Shown here: in pieces, positions 29,146 through 38,049 of the stretch
Position numbering within the stretch: the first letter of the stretch is position 1
Layout of the letters: each line of letters starts with the position of its first letter
From: an uncultured Bacteroides sp.
Lineage (GTDB): Bacteria > Bacteroidota > Bacteroidia > Bacteroidales > Bacteroidaceae
Length of the DNA stretch: 64,000 nt
Direction of reading: 5' to 3'
NCBI GenBank assembly: GCA_947574505.1
Contig: CANPJW010000002.1
Span: 1-64,000 of the forward strand
Position numbers and translations under genes: made by a program
Notes under the pieces: model-generated
Told to the model about the DNA's origin: nothing
What the model saw: the letters and a program-made list of their open reading frames with translations, nothing else
The model's database searches: none

Positions 29146-29553
29146 CTATTGCATTTCCAATGTAAAAGGGAAACCTTTTGAATCTTCTGTCAAATAAAAA
29201 ATTCCAGTCATTAATCCATGACGTATATTCACATCATCCATGTAGGAGATTCCATTTCTACCATAATCCAAAACAAGATTATTACTGTAACGATCCTCCC
29301 AATACCACTGAAAACGAAAATGGTCATATGGTTCACCGTTACGATAATATTGATATTCTTCACCAAAGCCATCCGAGTCAAAAGTAAACTCACTATATAT
29401 ATACCTTCCATTGGCAGCACTCATGCCGACATCTCCTGCCCATATCCTGCCGAACATCTGCTCTTCTAAGTCTTCATCGTCCTCACACGAAGTAAAGCCA
29501 ACCAATAAAGTCAGCATCATTAAGATACCTGCATATCTCTTAACCATTTTCAT
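29146..29553 (-). CDS. Small lipoprotein, probably surface-exposed
   Basis: A 135-aa protein with a clear lipoprotein signal: basic start (MKMVKR), hydrophobic core and lipobox ending VGFTSC with the lipidated Cys23. The residues after it (EDDED) match the acidic lipoprotein export signal of Bacteroidetes, which directs lipoproteins to the outer surface. The mature part is small, rich in Tyr, Trp, Phe and acidic residues (FRFQWYWEDRYSNNLVLDYG) and resembles a beta-barrel lipocalin-like domain, but no family is certain. It is a single gene, with a candidate TAAATTTG -7 element 30 bp upstream, and shares its terminator with the opposite gene. Confidence 0.8.
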   Translation of the reverse strand: MKMVKRYAGILMMLTLLVGFTSCEDDEDLEEQMFGRIWAGDVGMSAANGRYIYSEFTFDSDGFGEEYQYYRNGEPYDHFRFQWYWEDRYSNNLVLDYGRNGISYMDDVNIRHGLMTGIFYLTEDSKGFPFTLEMQ

Positions 29554-29582
29554 AATCTTCCAGTTTATTGCGTTTATAAATA

Positions 29583-29590
29583 CAAATTTA
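29583..29590 (-). promoter_or_regulatory. Candidate lipoprotein-gene -7 element TAAATTTG
   Basis: Fits TAnnTTTG on the minus strand, 29 bp upstream of the lipoprotein start codon. Confidence 0.45.
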
Positions 29591-29632
29591 GCGTTTTTAT
29601 TTTACTATACACTTCAAGCCATAAGTTTTTTG

Positions 29633-29640
29633 TACCTTTG
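29633..29640 (+). promoter_or_regulatory. Candidate -7 element TACCTTTG for the radical SAM gene
   Basis: Fits TAnnTTTG and lies 24 bp upstream of the ATG at 29665. Confidence 0.55.
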
Positions 29641-29664
29641 CCCCGATAATATTTAAAAAATTAC

Positions 29665-31305
29665 ATGAAACTTCTTTGGCTCGATTTAAATAGCTCCTAT
29701 GCACACTCCTCACTGGCACTCCCTGCACTCCATGCTCAAATAGCAGACGATACCACTATTGAATGGTGCGTAGTCTCTGCCACGATTAATGAAAATACCG
29801 GTAGCGTTGTCAATCAAATCTACCGTCACCAACCGGATATCATTGCAGCCACCAACTGGCTATTTAATCACGAGCAACTATTACACATCGTTTCACGTGC
29901 AAAAGCATTATTACCTCATTGCTGTATCATACTCGGCGGCCCCGAGTTTTTAGGAGATAACGCTGCTTTCTTATATAAGAACAAATTTGTAAGCGGAGTG
30001 TTCCGCGGAGAAGGCGAAGAAGTATTCTCTTTATGGCTAAAAGTGTGGAATCACTCAAAAGAAGAGTGGAAATCAATAACAGGCCTCTGTTATCTTGATG
30101 AAAACAATCAATATCAAGACAACGGCATCGCCCGCGTCATGAATTTCTCACAACTTATATCTCCTGAAAAGAGCCGTTTTTTCAATTGGAGCAAGCCCTT
30201 TGTCCAACTTGAAACAACCCGGGGATGTTTCAACACATGCGCTTTTTGCGTCAGTGGCGGTGAAAAGCCTGTCCGCACCATTCCTTTGGAAGCTATCCGT
30301 GGACGTCTGAATGACATTCACCAGCATGGAATCAAGAATGTACGCGTCCTCGACCGTACCTTTAATTACAACAATAAGCGGGCAAAAGAATTACTCGACT
30401 TATTCCGTAACTATCCGGACATCTGTTTCCATCTTGAAATCCATCCGGCTCTCCTTTCCGAAGAATTAAAGCAGGAGTTATCCGCCCTACCGAAAGGTCT
30501 ATTGCATTTGGAAGCCGGAATTCAAAGCTTAAAAGAACCTGTTCTACAACAAAGCCGACGCATCGGAAAGTTATCCGACGCTCTTGAAGGATTAAAATAC
30601 CTCTGCTCCCTGAAAAATATGGAGACACACGCCGACTTAATAGCCGGACTCCCACTCTATCACTTATCAGAGATATTCGAAGATGTCCGCACCTTAGCGG
30701 AATATGGCGCAGGAGAAATCCAACTGGAATCCCTAAAGCTGCTCCCCGGCACAGAAATGCGAAGAAGAGCAGAAGAATTAGGTATCCAATACTCACCGCT
30801 ACCACCCTATGAAGTATTACAGACCCGTGAAATATCAGTAGACGAACTGCAAACGGCCCATTACCTGTCCCGCATGTTAGACGGATTCTACAATACTTCT
30901 ACCTGGCAAAAGATTACCCGGACACTAATTCTGGAGAATCCGCATTTCTTACGTGAATTCCTCAATCATTTGGTGCAAACCGATGTCATCGACACTCCTT
31001 TAAGTCTGGAAAAAAGAGGACTTATCTTATATGATTTCTGTAAAAATCATTATCCGGATTACCTGACACAAGTCAGCATCGCATGGATAGAAGCAGGAAT
31101 GTCTCTAAAGAAAGCTCCTGCTGAAAAGGTAAGGACAAAATGGCAAACACCTCCTGAAAATTGGGACGTTACATACGGTTCGTATAGAGATAATTTACGA
31201 CTATGCTTCCTCCCCCTTGATGAGAATGGACATGGCTATTGGTTTGGTTTTGAATCGGAGATTCAGAAGATAACTCCTGTTTTTAAAGCTAAAAATTTAT
31301 CATAA
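29665..31305 (+). CDS. B12-binding/radical SAM protein (DUF4080 type)
   Basis: A 546-aa cytoplasmic protein. Residues 1-150 resemble a cobalamin-binding Rossmann domain (ILGGPEFLGDNAAFLYKNKFVSGVFRGEGEEVF). The radical SAM domain has the [4Fe-4S] cysteines in RGCFNTCAFC (C188, C192, C195). The rest (residues about 400-546) matches the DUF4080 extension found on such proteins. Radical SAM enzymes cleave S-adenosylmethionine to start radical chemistry; the substrate of this group is not known. It has its own promoter, and a hypothetical gene follows 19 bp after it in the same direction. Confidence 0.88.
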   Translation: MKLLWLDLNSSYAHSSLALPALHAQIADDTTIEWCVVSATINENTGSVVNQIYRHQPDIIAATNWLFNHEQLLHIVSRAKALLPHCCIILGGPEFLGDNAAFLYKNKFVSGVFRGEGEEVFSLWLKVWNHSKEEWKSITGLCYLDENNQYQDNGIARVMNFSQLISPEKSRFFNWSKPFVQLETTRGCFNTCAFCVSGGEKPVRTIPLEAIRGRLNDIHQHGIKNVRVLDRTFNYNNKRAKELLDLFRNYPDICFHLEIHPALLSEELKQELSALPKGLLHLEAGIQSLKEPVLQQSRRIGKLSDALEGLKYLCSLKNMETHADLIAGLPLYHLSEIFEDVRTLAEYGAGEIQLESLKLLPGTEMRRRAEELGIQYSPLPPYEVLQTREISVDELQTAHYLSRMLDGFYNTSTWQKITRTLILENPHFLREFLNHLVQTDVIDTPLSLEKRGLILYDFCKNHYPDYLTQVSIAWIEAGMSLKKAPAEKVRTKWQTPPENWDVTYGSYRDNLRLCFLPLDENGHGYWFGFESEIQKITPVFKAKNLS

Positions 31306-31324
31306 TACATAATTATAATTCAAC

Positions 31325-32023
31325 ATGATAACAAGAACAATGAGCCCTGTAATGCTCAGAAAAGAAATACAGACAGACATAATTGAGAATATACTCCCCT
31401 ATCTAAAACGAAACTACGATAATAAAATACGTAGAGCAATCGTCAAAAGCACTCATTTACCAATGATTTTCAATCCAATTCATTATTTCAGTAAAAAGAC
31501 CCATAATGACTGGTACATCTTTTATTATGCCACCTCAAAGAAATGCGCAGATGACGCCGCCTGCCTTGCTATATCACTGGTACAAAGCGAAGAAGGAACT
31601 TATGTCTACGAGCAAGTGGTTTCGGGTAATCCGAACGACCCTATTTGTATTTTTCCCCCTCATTTCTTTTCACGCTATCATTCCAGATTCTTGAAAGATG
31701 AACTTATCAGCAAAATGGATCTCATCACACATTATTTTAAAAACAACTACATAGGCCTTATCACCGCTGGAACAATGTGGGGTAATCGATGTGCAATGAG
31801 CACTACCAATGGATACGCTTTCGGAGAAGTATTGGACTTTGAGGAACGTCTTTTCATTTTTAAGACTTACATCACAAAGGATTTAATAAGAAAGAATCAG
31901 ACATTTGCAAAAGCATTCAATCAAATTGAAGAACAAAATATGCTAAAAGAGTTCATGAATATGAAAGACCCTGATAAGTATTTATTAGAATCGTTCGATT
32001 TCTATCTTAATGCTAAGTTCTAA
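31325..32023 (+). CDS. Hypothetical protein (232 aa)
   Basis: Not recognised. It has no signal peptide or membrane segment and a mixed alpha/beta pattern. The centre contains YIFYYATSKKCADDAACLAISLVQSEEGTYVYEQVVSG and IGLITAGTMWGNRCAMSTTNG, which could be part of a small enzyme or a toxin-like domain, though no catalytic signature is identifiable. It starts 19 bp after the radical SAM gene and probably shares its transcript, but its low G+C and its place next to the accessory island make it possibly the island's first gene on this side. Confidence 0.65.
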   Translation: MITRTMSPVMLRKEIQTDIIENILPYLKRNYDNKIRRAIVKSTHLPMIFNPIHYFSKKTHNDWYIFYYATSKKCADDAACLAISLVQSEEGTYVYEQVVSGNPNDPICIFPPHFFSRYHSRFLKDELISKMDLITHYFKNNYIGLITAGTMWGNRCAMSTTNGYAFGEVLDFEERLFIFKTYITKDLIRKNQTFAKAFNQIEEQNMLKEFMNMKDPDKYLLESFDFYLNAKF

Positions 32024-32062
32024 GAGAATGTGACGTAAAGTGTGTCAGAGAAACCTCATAAT

Positions 32063-33427
32063 TCAAAGATCCAATCTCCATACCTTATCCAACAATTCCT
32101 TATATACATTAAGCCCATTTCCTATCTGTAACCCATAGAAATGAACACCTCTTTCCTGCTCTCTACGAATCCTGCTTTCAGTAGACTTACAACAGAAGGC
32201 AAATTCAAAATCACTTATTATCAACACATCCGCCATCAGATAATTCTCCTTAGTCAAAGTATGAAGAATAGTCGTCAGCATTTCTTCCCCGTCCGTGCCA
32301 CCAGAGAATTGCGAAACCATGAACTCCCTTACCTTTTTCCAATTTCCCGGATGTGCTGTATTCAGCACTTGAGCCCGCACCGAGAAAGAAAGCAAAAAGC
32401 ATTTCCTGCATTGTTTTTTCGCCATTTGAGTGATTTCCATAAGCAAAGCTTTAGCAATGCTTTCTGCCTTTCCCTGCATCGAACCGCTTGTGTCAATCGC
32501 CACAATCATTGGTCCTTTTATTGGGCGAGGTTCTCTCCGCTTCGCTCGACTCTCCTGCTTCTTCCACACACTATCCGAACGACCGGAAAACAATTGCAAT
32601 TGTCTCATAGCATATTTCATAAAGAACAAATCTTCTGTAGCAAGCTCCGCCAACAGTGCGACTTCTGTCGGCATCAGTGCCTGCAAGTCATTCCCCTCTT
32701 CCACCCCATGTATGTCCGAATGTGCCACAGATGAAGAAAGAGTTTCCGGGATGTATTGCTTAATCAACGTATCCAATTCGTCTGTCTGTTCTTTTTCCCT
32801 CCCCATGCAACTCACTATCTCTTTCAACTCCTTATATTTCACACTTATCATACGATACCGGCTCATTATACGATAATCTTTCATATTCGACCTGTCAACA
32901 GAACTTTCAAACTGTTTCTTACTGCTATTCAAACATCTTTGTTTTTCCTCCCGTATCTTCCGCCTATATGCCAAACTCCATTCATCACAAATCTTTTGAA
33001 ACAAAATATCCATGTCAAACTCCCCCTGTTTCAGCAAGCTGTTATATCCACCTACATTCAGTTCATACTGAGAATACTGCCCCATCAAATAATCCGAAAT
33101 CTTCTCCCATAACTCTTCTTTCCGCTCCAAGTCCTTAACATTTAATATTGCATTTATGTATTTCCATTCAATTTCCCTTCTCTGTTCTATTTGTTGAAAA
33201 CAAGAAAGGAGCATTGAGAAAAATTCCAATATTGAGTTCTTTAATAAATCACGCAATATCTCATCATTCCACCACTGTGTTCCCAGACAATCCTCTAATA
33301 CAGTAACCAAATATGCCATCAACACATCTTCCTCACCATACACAGGATATCTACCCGTATCTACAAATTCATCAAAAGCAGACGCATATACCGACAACTG
33401 TAATTCAATATCAGTCTCCTTCTTCAT
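32063..33427 (-). CDS. VWA-domain protein, ViaA-like partner of the MoxR ATPase
   Basis: A 454-aa cytoplasmic protein with a long helical N-terminal half (1-280) and a von Willebrand A domain at the C-terminus. The metal-binding MIDAS starts with AIDTSGSM (around residues 307-314), followed by FSGGTDG and the VLIISDFEF strand. This architecture, helical N-terminus plus C-terminal VWA, matches ViaA and YehP-type partners of MoxR AAA+ ATPases. Its start overlaps the last four bases of the ATPase gene, so the two are translationally coupled. In E. coli, RavA-ViaA acts on membrane and respiratory complexes and envelope stress; here they close a long accessory operon, so the role may differ. Confidence 0.88.
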   Translation of the reverse strand: MKKETDIELQLSVYASAFDEFVDTGRYPVYGEEDVLMAYLVTVLEDCLGTQWWNDEILRDLLKNSILEFFSMLLSCFQQIEQRREIEWKYINAILNVKDLERKEELWEKISDYLMGQYSQYELNVGGYNSLLKQGEFDMDILFQKICDEWSLAYRRKIREEKQRCLNSSKKQFESSVDRSNMKDYRIMSRYRMISVKYKELKEIVSCMGREKEQTDELDTLIKQYIPETLSSSVAHSDIHGVEEGNDLQALMPTEVALLAELATEDLFFMKYAMRQLQLFSGRSDSVWKKQESRAKRREPRPIKGPMIVAIDTSGSMQGKAESIAKALLMEITQMAKKQCRKCFLLSFSVRAQVLNTAHPGNWKKVREFMVSQFSGGTDGEEMLTTILHTLTKENYLMADVLIISDFEFAFCCKSTESRIRREQERGVHFYGLQIGNGLNVYKELLDKVWRLDL

Positions 33428-35007
33428 AACATCTCTCGCTGATTACAAATAGTTATAAGTAGTGATTCTATTCGCTTTTCACACTGCCGGGCATATTTTT
33501 TTATATATTGCCTATCATTAGCAGAGACAAATAAGTTTTCAGTCCATTGCGCATCTGCCATCTTTCCAACCAGATGCACTTTGAGCTCCTCACATTCCCT
33601 CATCCACATATCCAACATCTGTTTGTCATTAGAGGAAGATTCTTCCCGCATTTCTTCTTGGGAATTCCCTTCTTCGGAACAACACAACGGATATTCCTTA
33701 CCATCAATTATCAATGTTCCTCTTCCTCTCCTGACTTTTATCCGGAAGATATTATACCTTTGTCCGGAAGAAGAAAAAGGTGCATCCATATCAATAAGAC
33801 GAATAAAATGAGTACGCGATTGTGCATCCGAGTAACAGATTCCATCTCTATCTTTCGTCCGGTCAAGATGCCGGTAATCTGAAGAAAACACATAGCAGGG
33901 AGTTGTTTTATAATGTTCCACCCTATAATAGAAATAATTGAAAATCTTCGGTTTCACATTATCTTCCGGCACTTCTCTTCGTACGGATTCTTTTTTCATC
34001 CTTTCCAATTGCTTCTTTATTTCTTCTATCTTCTCAATATAATCAGTAAACAATGCTTCCGATACCACATCCAATATCACAGGAATAGCCTCCGTTGTAT
34101 TCCAAAGACAATAAAACAAAAGTAATACATCCGATTCTATAATTTCATTTCTTCCATTCAAAAATGCCGAAGCTTGCATGAGATGCACAATCTTTTTCCA
34201 ACGACGGTCGGAAATATAAAACTTTTCTCCATCCGCCTCTTCTGTATTCTGTACATATTTCCTCAAACCCATCCGTACATGGGTTATTAATTTCAATATC
34301 TCGTCCGACACCTCAATTTGTTCCATCTCATCTTGCCATTGTTTGTAACGCTCATCCGAAATAAGCATTACTTTAGGAATTGACTGCCGCATAGTAGTTT
34401 TAGTTCCTTGCCGCAACATTTTATAAAAAGAACGTTCGTTGGAAATACAGTTGGAAACAACACGTACCAAAAAGCGATCCCATAAAGCCTCCAGCCCTTC
34501 CCCCTCTGCCGGTAACTCGTTGGATGCAGCAATCATACCTTTCAAAGGTAAAGCAATCTCTTTACGTCCATTCTTGTAAATCTTTTCGTTAAGCACAGTG
34601 AGTAATGAGTTCTGTATAGAAGGTCCAGCCTTCCATATCTCGTCTAGAAAGACAATTGTGGCAGCAGGCAGATAATCATCTACAATTCGCTCATAAATGT
34701 CTTGTTCTTTCAATTTAGAAATCGAAAAAGGACCAAATATTTCATCGGGCGTACTGAAACGTGACATCAGATATTCAAACGAACTACCCTGCCCGAATAT
34801 CATCTTCAGTCGGCGGGCTATCATACTCTTTGCCGTTCCCGGCGGACCCAATAAAAAAATACTTTCACCCGCTAAAGTAGTCAGTAAAGCCAGAGCCATT
34901 ATATGTTCTTTCTCAAAAAGTCCCTCACTCATATATTTTAATAAAGCCGATACTTGCAGCCGCACCGGTTTCATCACTTTCGATCCTTCCATAATAACAT
35001 ATTCCAT
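33424..35007 (-). CDS. MoxR-family AAA+ ATPase, RavA-like
   Basis: A 527-aa chaperone-like ATPase. Walker A is GPPGTAKS (54-61), Walker B is VFLDEIWKAGP (119-129), with sensor and arginine-finger segments in the following IAASNELPAEGEGLEALWDRFLVRV. Residues after about 290 form the extended domain that distinguishes RavA-type proteins, and the C-terminal third has an unusual insert. The gene overlaps the VWA gene by 4 bp. RavA-type ATPases remodel partner complexes with the VWA protein acting as adaptor; neighbours upstream (Sel1 proteins, zinc ribbons, Hsp70-like and HerA-like ATPases) suggest a shared stress or conflict function. Confidence 0.9.
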   Translation of the reverse strand: MEYVIMEGSKVMKPVRLQVSALLKYMSEGLFEKEHIMALALLTTLAGESIFLLGPPGTAKSMIARRLKMIFGQGSSFEYLMSRFSTPDEIFGPFSISKLKEQDIYERIVDDYLPAATIVFLDEIWKAGPSIQNSLLTVLNEKIYKNGRKEIALPLKGMIAASNELPAEGEGLEALWDRFLVRVVSNCISNERSFYKMLRQGTKTTMRQSIPKVMLISDERYKQWQDEMEQIEVSDEILKLITHVRMGLRKYVQNTEEADGEKFYISDRRWKKIVHLMQASAFLNGRNEIIESDVLLLFYCLWNTTEAIPVILDVVSEALFTDYIEKIEEIKKQLERMKKESVRREVPEDNVKPKIFNYFYYRVEHYKTTPCYVFSSDYRHLDRTKDRDGICYSDAQSRTHFIRLIDMDAPFSSSGQRYNIFRIKVRRGRGTLIIDGKEYPLCCSEEGNSQEEMREESSSNDKQMLDMWMRECEELKVHLVGKMADAQWTENLFVSANDRQYIKKYARQCEKRIESLLITICNQREML

Positions 35008-35089
35008 TTTTAACAGTGTACTTTATCGTTCGGGAATAAAATTGTACTTTTCCGATATCATATTGTTCATCAGTTTACTACCCCTTATT

Positions 35090-35293
35090 TTAATCTATTC
35101 TTTTCAAAGCCGCAACTGCTAATTTATTACCTTGTTCAGCAGATTTACGATACCAATCTACAGCCAATTCCAGATTTTTTCCTACTCCATAACCTTTCTC
35201 ATAAAATAGTCCCAAATAAAACTGAGCCTCTGCCTCTCCTCGCTCAGCCCGTTTTATATATTCCTCTACTTCTATATTCATAATTTTCAACAT
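35090..35293 (-). CDS. Single Sel1-repeat protein (67 aa)
   Basis: One complete Sel1 repeat: YIKRAERGEAEAQFYLGLFYEKGYGVGKNLELAVDWYRKSAEQGNKLAVAALKRID. Sel1 repeats are TPR-like helix pairs that bind proteins. The whole gene is one repeat plus a short lead, so it is either a mini-adaptor or a trimmed remnant of a longer array, such as the one in the 497-aa neighbour. Upstream (35294-35934) lies decayed sequence including another Sel1-type tail. Confidence 0.75.
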   Translation of the reverse strand: MLKIMNIEVEEYIKRAERGEAEAQFYLGLFYEKGYGVGKNLELAVDWYRKSAEQGNKLAVAALKRID

Positions 35294-35376
35294 TATTATT
35301 TACAGTTAATACTCAATGTTATATTCGAACACATGGAAAAACACAACAGAAAAGATAGAAAACTAGCAAAAATTTC

Positions 35377-35451
35377 CTATTTCAAATTTCCCAATTCTTT
35401 CAAAATATCAACAACTTCTTCATTACCCTGCTCAGCAGCCAAAACGAGTAA
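35377..35451 (-). pseudogene. Remnant of a Sel1/ankyrin-like C-terminus
   Basis: In one frame this reads VLAAEQGNEEVVDILKELGNLK followed by a stop. It resembles the end of a Sel1-type repeat protein (compare SAEQGNKLAVAALKRID in the 67-aa neighbour). It is joined, in a different frame, to the IS66 fragment and has no start of its own. Confidence 0.5.
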
Positions 35452-35704
35452 TCATTCTATTTTCCGCCACACCGTCCTTGAGGATATTTTTCAGGAATTT
35501 CCACTGGTTTATCATGTAGCTCGCAGCCTTTCTCATCAGTTCGCTTGCCATGATTTTCGCATCCTGCATCATCATGACCACCTTATGATGAATCCGTTCA
35601 AGAATCGGTCCCGTAAGCTTAAGTCTTTTTTCCTTAATCTCCTCACTGCTGAGTTTCATCATACGGAACAGATCTTCATTCCTGAACATATCACCGATAG
35701 GATC
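35432..35704 (-). pseudogene. Fragment of an IS66-family transposase
   Basis: The frame reads DPIGDMFRNEDLFRMMKLSSEEIKEKRLKLTG..., with the central segment ILERIHHKVVMMMQDAKIMASELMRKAASYMINQWKFLKNILKDG. This corresponds to the part of IS66 transposases just before the conserved glutamate region that usually continues GRAEISNN. Here it breaks off after DGVAEN. No terminal inverted repeats or target duplications were recognised, so it is a decayed relic. Confidence 0.65.
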
Positions 35705-35930
35705 TTTGCTACCTTGTCTTTATCAAGTCCGTCCAGACAGTCAAAGTAATCGTACATACTCTCCAATTTGCATTCGTCAAACGAAAATCTACAATATCTT
35801 GACGCACCGCCACGTTTTTGTAGGTAATATCAGCGACAGCCATATTATGGCCATAGAACGCAAGTTGCATGGAATAGTATTTGTTGCTGAAAAACTTCGT
35901 GCTAAGATGTGTTGCCGACTTGTATATGAT
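35705..35930 (-). pseudogene. Degenerate coding fragment of unknown origin
   Basis: The minus strand reads KFFSNKYYSMQLAFYGHNMAVADITYKNVAVRQDIVDFRLTNANWRV in one frame (about 35890 to 35770), then a second frame takes over with CKLESMYDYFDCLDGLDKDKVAKIL. Both look like protein sequence but need at least one frameshift to join, and no start codon with a ribosome site is evident. It may be the first part of the neighbouring transposase fragment or a separate gene. Confidence 0.4.
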
Positions 35931-35934
35931 TCTT

Positions 35935-36141
35935 TTATTTATTCTTTATTTTTTCCATGTCTTCCCAAATCTTTTTATAAACCGATTTGAATAGTATATG
36001 ATAAGCAGGCAGTGTCCTTATGCTTCCACAACGTTTACAGGGTTGTGGAACAGAATAGGTTGTAGCAGCATATTCAAAATCGGATGCTACAAAGATTTTA
36101 CCACATTGGGTGCATCTGAAAACGTTTTTTCCTCTATACAT
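35935..36141 (-). CDS. Zinc-ribbon protein (68 aa)
   Basis: Two CxxC pairs, CTQCGKIF and CKRCGSIRTLPAY, separated by about 25 residues, form a typical rubredoxin-like zinc ribbon. The rest is a basic helical tail (FKSVYKKIWEDMEKIKNK). It belongs to the leftward island cluster, just downstream of a short membrane protein. A second zinc-ribbon gene occurs at 39032 in the same cluster. Function unknown; such ribbons bind nucleic acid or partner proteins. Confidence 0.7.
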   Translation of the reverse strand: MYRGKNVFRCTQCGKIFVASDFEYAATTYSVPQPCKRCGSIRTLPAYHILFKSVYKKIWEDMEKIKNK

Positions 36142-36157
36142 GATATTATCTTATTTA

Positions 36158-36171
36158 AACTAACGTTAGTT
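36158..36171. repeat. Perfect 14-bp palindrome AACTAACGTTAGTT
   Basis: A perfect dyad in the short gap between the zinc-ribbon gene and the membrane-protein gene of the island cluster. It could be an operator; it is too short to be a terminator. Confidence 0.4.
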
Positions 36172-36420
36172 CGATATAAATATTAAATTTATTTTATAAT
36201 AATGAGGATCATAATGGAGAGCTTTGTTGTCTCTTCTTATAAGACCTAATTTTTGTTCTAGTTTATGAATTTCTAAGTCTTGTTCCTCTTTATTTTTTAT
36301 TTTTGAAGGAGTATGATTAATAATCCACTTGACTCCATAATAAACACCAATAAGCGGACTACATATTACCAATCCACCTATAAGACTACACATAAAAAGA
36401 TCCCATTTGTCTATTCTCAT
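36166..36420 (-). CDS. Small membrane protein with a coiled-coil tail (84 aa)
   Basis: One hydrophobic segment (LFMCSLIGGLVICSPLIGVYYGVKWII, about residues 8-34) followed by a charged helix (KNKEEQDLEIHKLEQKLGLIRRDNKAL). No family recognised. It is a member of the island's leftward operon, between the Sel1-repeat gene and the zinc-ribbon gene. Confidence 0.6.
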   Translation of the reverse strand: MRIDKWDLFMCSLIGGLVICSPLIGVYYGVKWIINHTPSKIKNKEEQDLEIHKLEQKLGLIRRDNKALHYDPHYYKINLIFISN

Positions 36421-36484
36421 TTTCTATTAATCCCTCTTTCACTACCATATTACCACTCAGCATCCAACATAAAGAACACTCTTT

Positions 36485-37978
36485 TCATCTACCCAGCCTT
36501 TTTAAAGCTTCAACTGCCTCCTCACATTCTAGCTCTGCCGCTTTTCGATACCATACAACAGCTTGTTCCAAATCTTTAGGAACTCCCTTGCCTAATTCAT
36601 AATACTCTCCTACATTAGCTTGAGCCATAGCTAAACCTTGCTCAGCGGCCATAACAAACCATTTGAACGCTTCGGTATAGTCCGATTCCACGCCAAGTCC
36701 TACATCATATACCCATCCAATATAATTCTGAGCATCGGCTTCTCCTTGTATAGCAGCCTTCATCCACCATTCAAAAGCCTTCTCCTGGTCTTGTTCCGTA
36801 CCCATACCTTCATAATACATCTCTCCAACTAAACATTGTGCCTGGACTTGTCCCTGACGAGCTGCCATCTGCATCCATTCAAAAGCTAAACGAAAGTTTT
36901 GAACAACTCCATCTCCTGACAAATAACAGGTAGCTATAACTGTCTGAGCATCTGCATCACCCTTCTCTGCCATATCATAAAGCTCATCAAAAGTATATCC
37001 GTCTCTTTCAGATTCTCCAGCAACTATTTCATTTTCCTCACATTCATTTTCCTCATCAATCTCAATCGAATTATGGAAAAATAATTCTATACAAGCTATG
37101 TATTTCGGTTCGAGTAGCGGTAAATCAGTTATTAGAAGTTGATGAATTTCATCTATTTTATCCACCTTCACTCCCTTGACGTTGGAGTATTGAATAACCT
37201 TCAGAATATCCTTTATCTTATTTTGAGCTATTCGAATGTTTCTATCAGCCGAAATTTCTATTTTTGATAATAGCTCGACACCTCTCTGCAATGCCTGCTC
37301 AGCCAATACATATCTTCGAGTTTTTTTATAATAGATACCTTGGAAATAGTAAAGGCAGGAACGCAAAGACACAGGATATCTGTTTAGTTCTCCATACAAA
37401 TTTATAGCCTCTTTCAATGTTCTCTCTACCAGTTCATACTGATCCCTTGTCCACACATAAAATTCATCCTCTCCTAAAATATCCGCACACTTAACTGTAT
37501 AGGACAATATTTCAATGCAAAATGCCAAATACCCATCTATACTTTGTTTAACCTCTACAATCATATCATCAAGAGAAGAAAGAGAAATTTCTCCCGAAGC
37601 ATACAAAAAGTACTGTCTACGATGTATCTCTGCTTTTTTTCCAGAGCCATAAGCCTCCATAATCCCCTTATGATACCAACATAAATATGTCTCCCGAACT
37701 GCAACCGGCATCTGTCGTAAGCAAATTGCTGCCTTAACTGCATACTTCATCCAATCACTTTTCATTTCTATAAGATACATATATAGATAAAAATATGTAA
37801 ACTCATAAAAAACTGACATGGGAGGATCATTTCTAAAAAAATAAAATGAACGAACAACATTGTCTACACTGAAGCTAATTTTATATTCCTCCCTTCTTTC
37901 AGGATGCCAAATCAATTCTAGTTGTTTTTCTTCCACCAATTTGGCGTATTCTTCTTCTAAATTTTCTATATCTGCCAT
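36485..37978 (-). CDS. Sel1-repeat protein with TPR-like N-terminal half (497 aa)
   Basis: I start it at the ATG at 37978 (MADIENLEEEYAKLVEEK); a GTG at 38005 is possible. The N-terminal 330 residues are helical with repeat-like periodicity (AVKAAICLRQMPVAVRETYLCWYHKGIMEAYGSGK) and an internal ALQRGVELLSKIEIS stretch resembling TPRs. The C-terminal part holds four Sel1 repeats, each with the AEKGDADAQ / YLSGDGVVQN / AFEWMQMAA pattern, ending EAVEALKRLGR. Sel1 and TPR arrays are protein-interaction scaffolds; as the central protein of this operon it may recruit the other components. The final ALKRL tail recurs, in decayed form, at two other places in the island. Confidence 0.8.
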   Translation of the reverse strand: MADIENLEEEYAKLVEEKQLELIWHPERREEYKISFSVDNVVRSFYFFRNDPPMSVFYEFTYFYLYMYLIEMKSDWMKYAVKAAICLRQMPVAVRETYLCWYHKGIMEAYGSGKKAEIHRRQYFLYASGEISLSSLDDMIVEVKQSIDGYLAFCIEILSYTVKCADILGEDEFYVWTRDQYELVERTLKEAINLYGELNRYPVSLRSCLYYFQGIYYKKTRRYVLAEQALQRGVELLSKIEISADRNIRIAQNKIKDILKVIQYSNVKGVKVDKIDEIHQLLITDLPLLEPKYIACIELFFHNSIEIDEENECEENEIVAGESERDGYTFDELYDMAEKGDADAQTVIATCYLSGDGVVQNFRLAFEWMQMAARQGQVQAQCLVGEMYYEGMGTEQDQEKAFEWWMKAAIQGEADAQNYIGWVYDVGLGVESDYTEAFKWFVMAAEQGLAMAQANVGEYYELGKGVPKDLEQAVVWYRKAAELECEEAVEALKRLGR

Positions 37979-38049
37979 TATCACTTGTATAAATATATTT
38001 CCCACACAATCTGCCAGAAAACTATTTATAATGTATTCTTAGTTCAACT

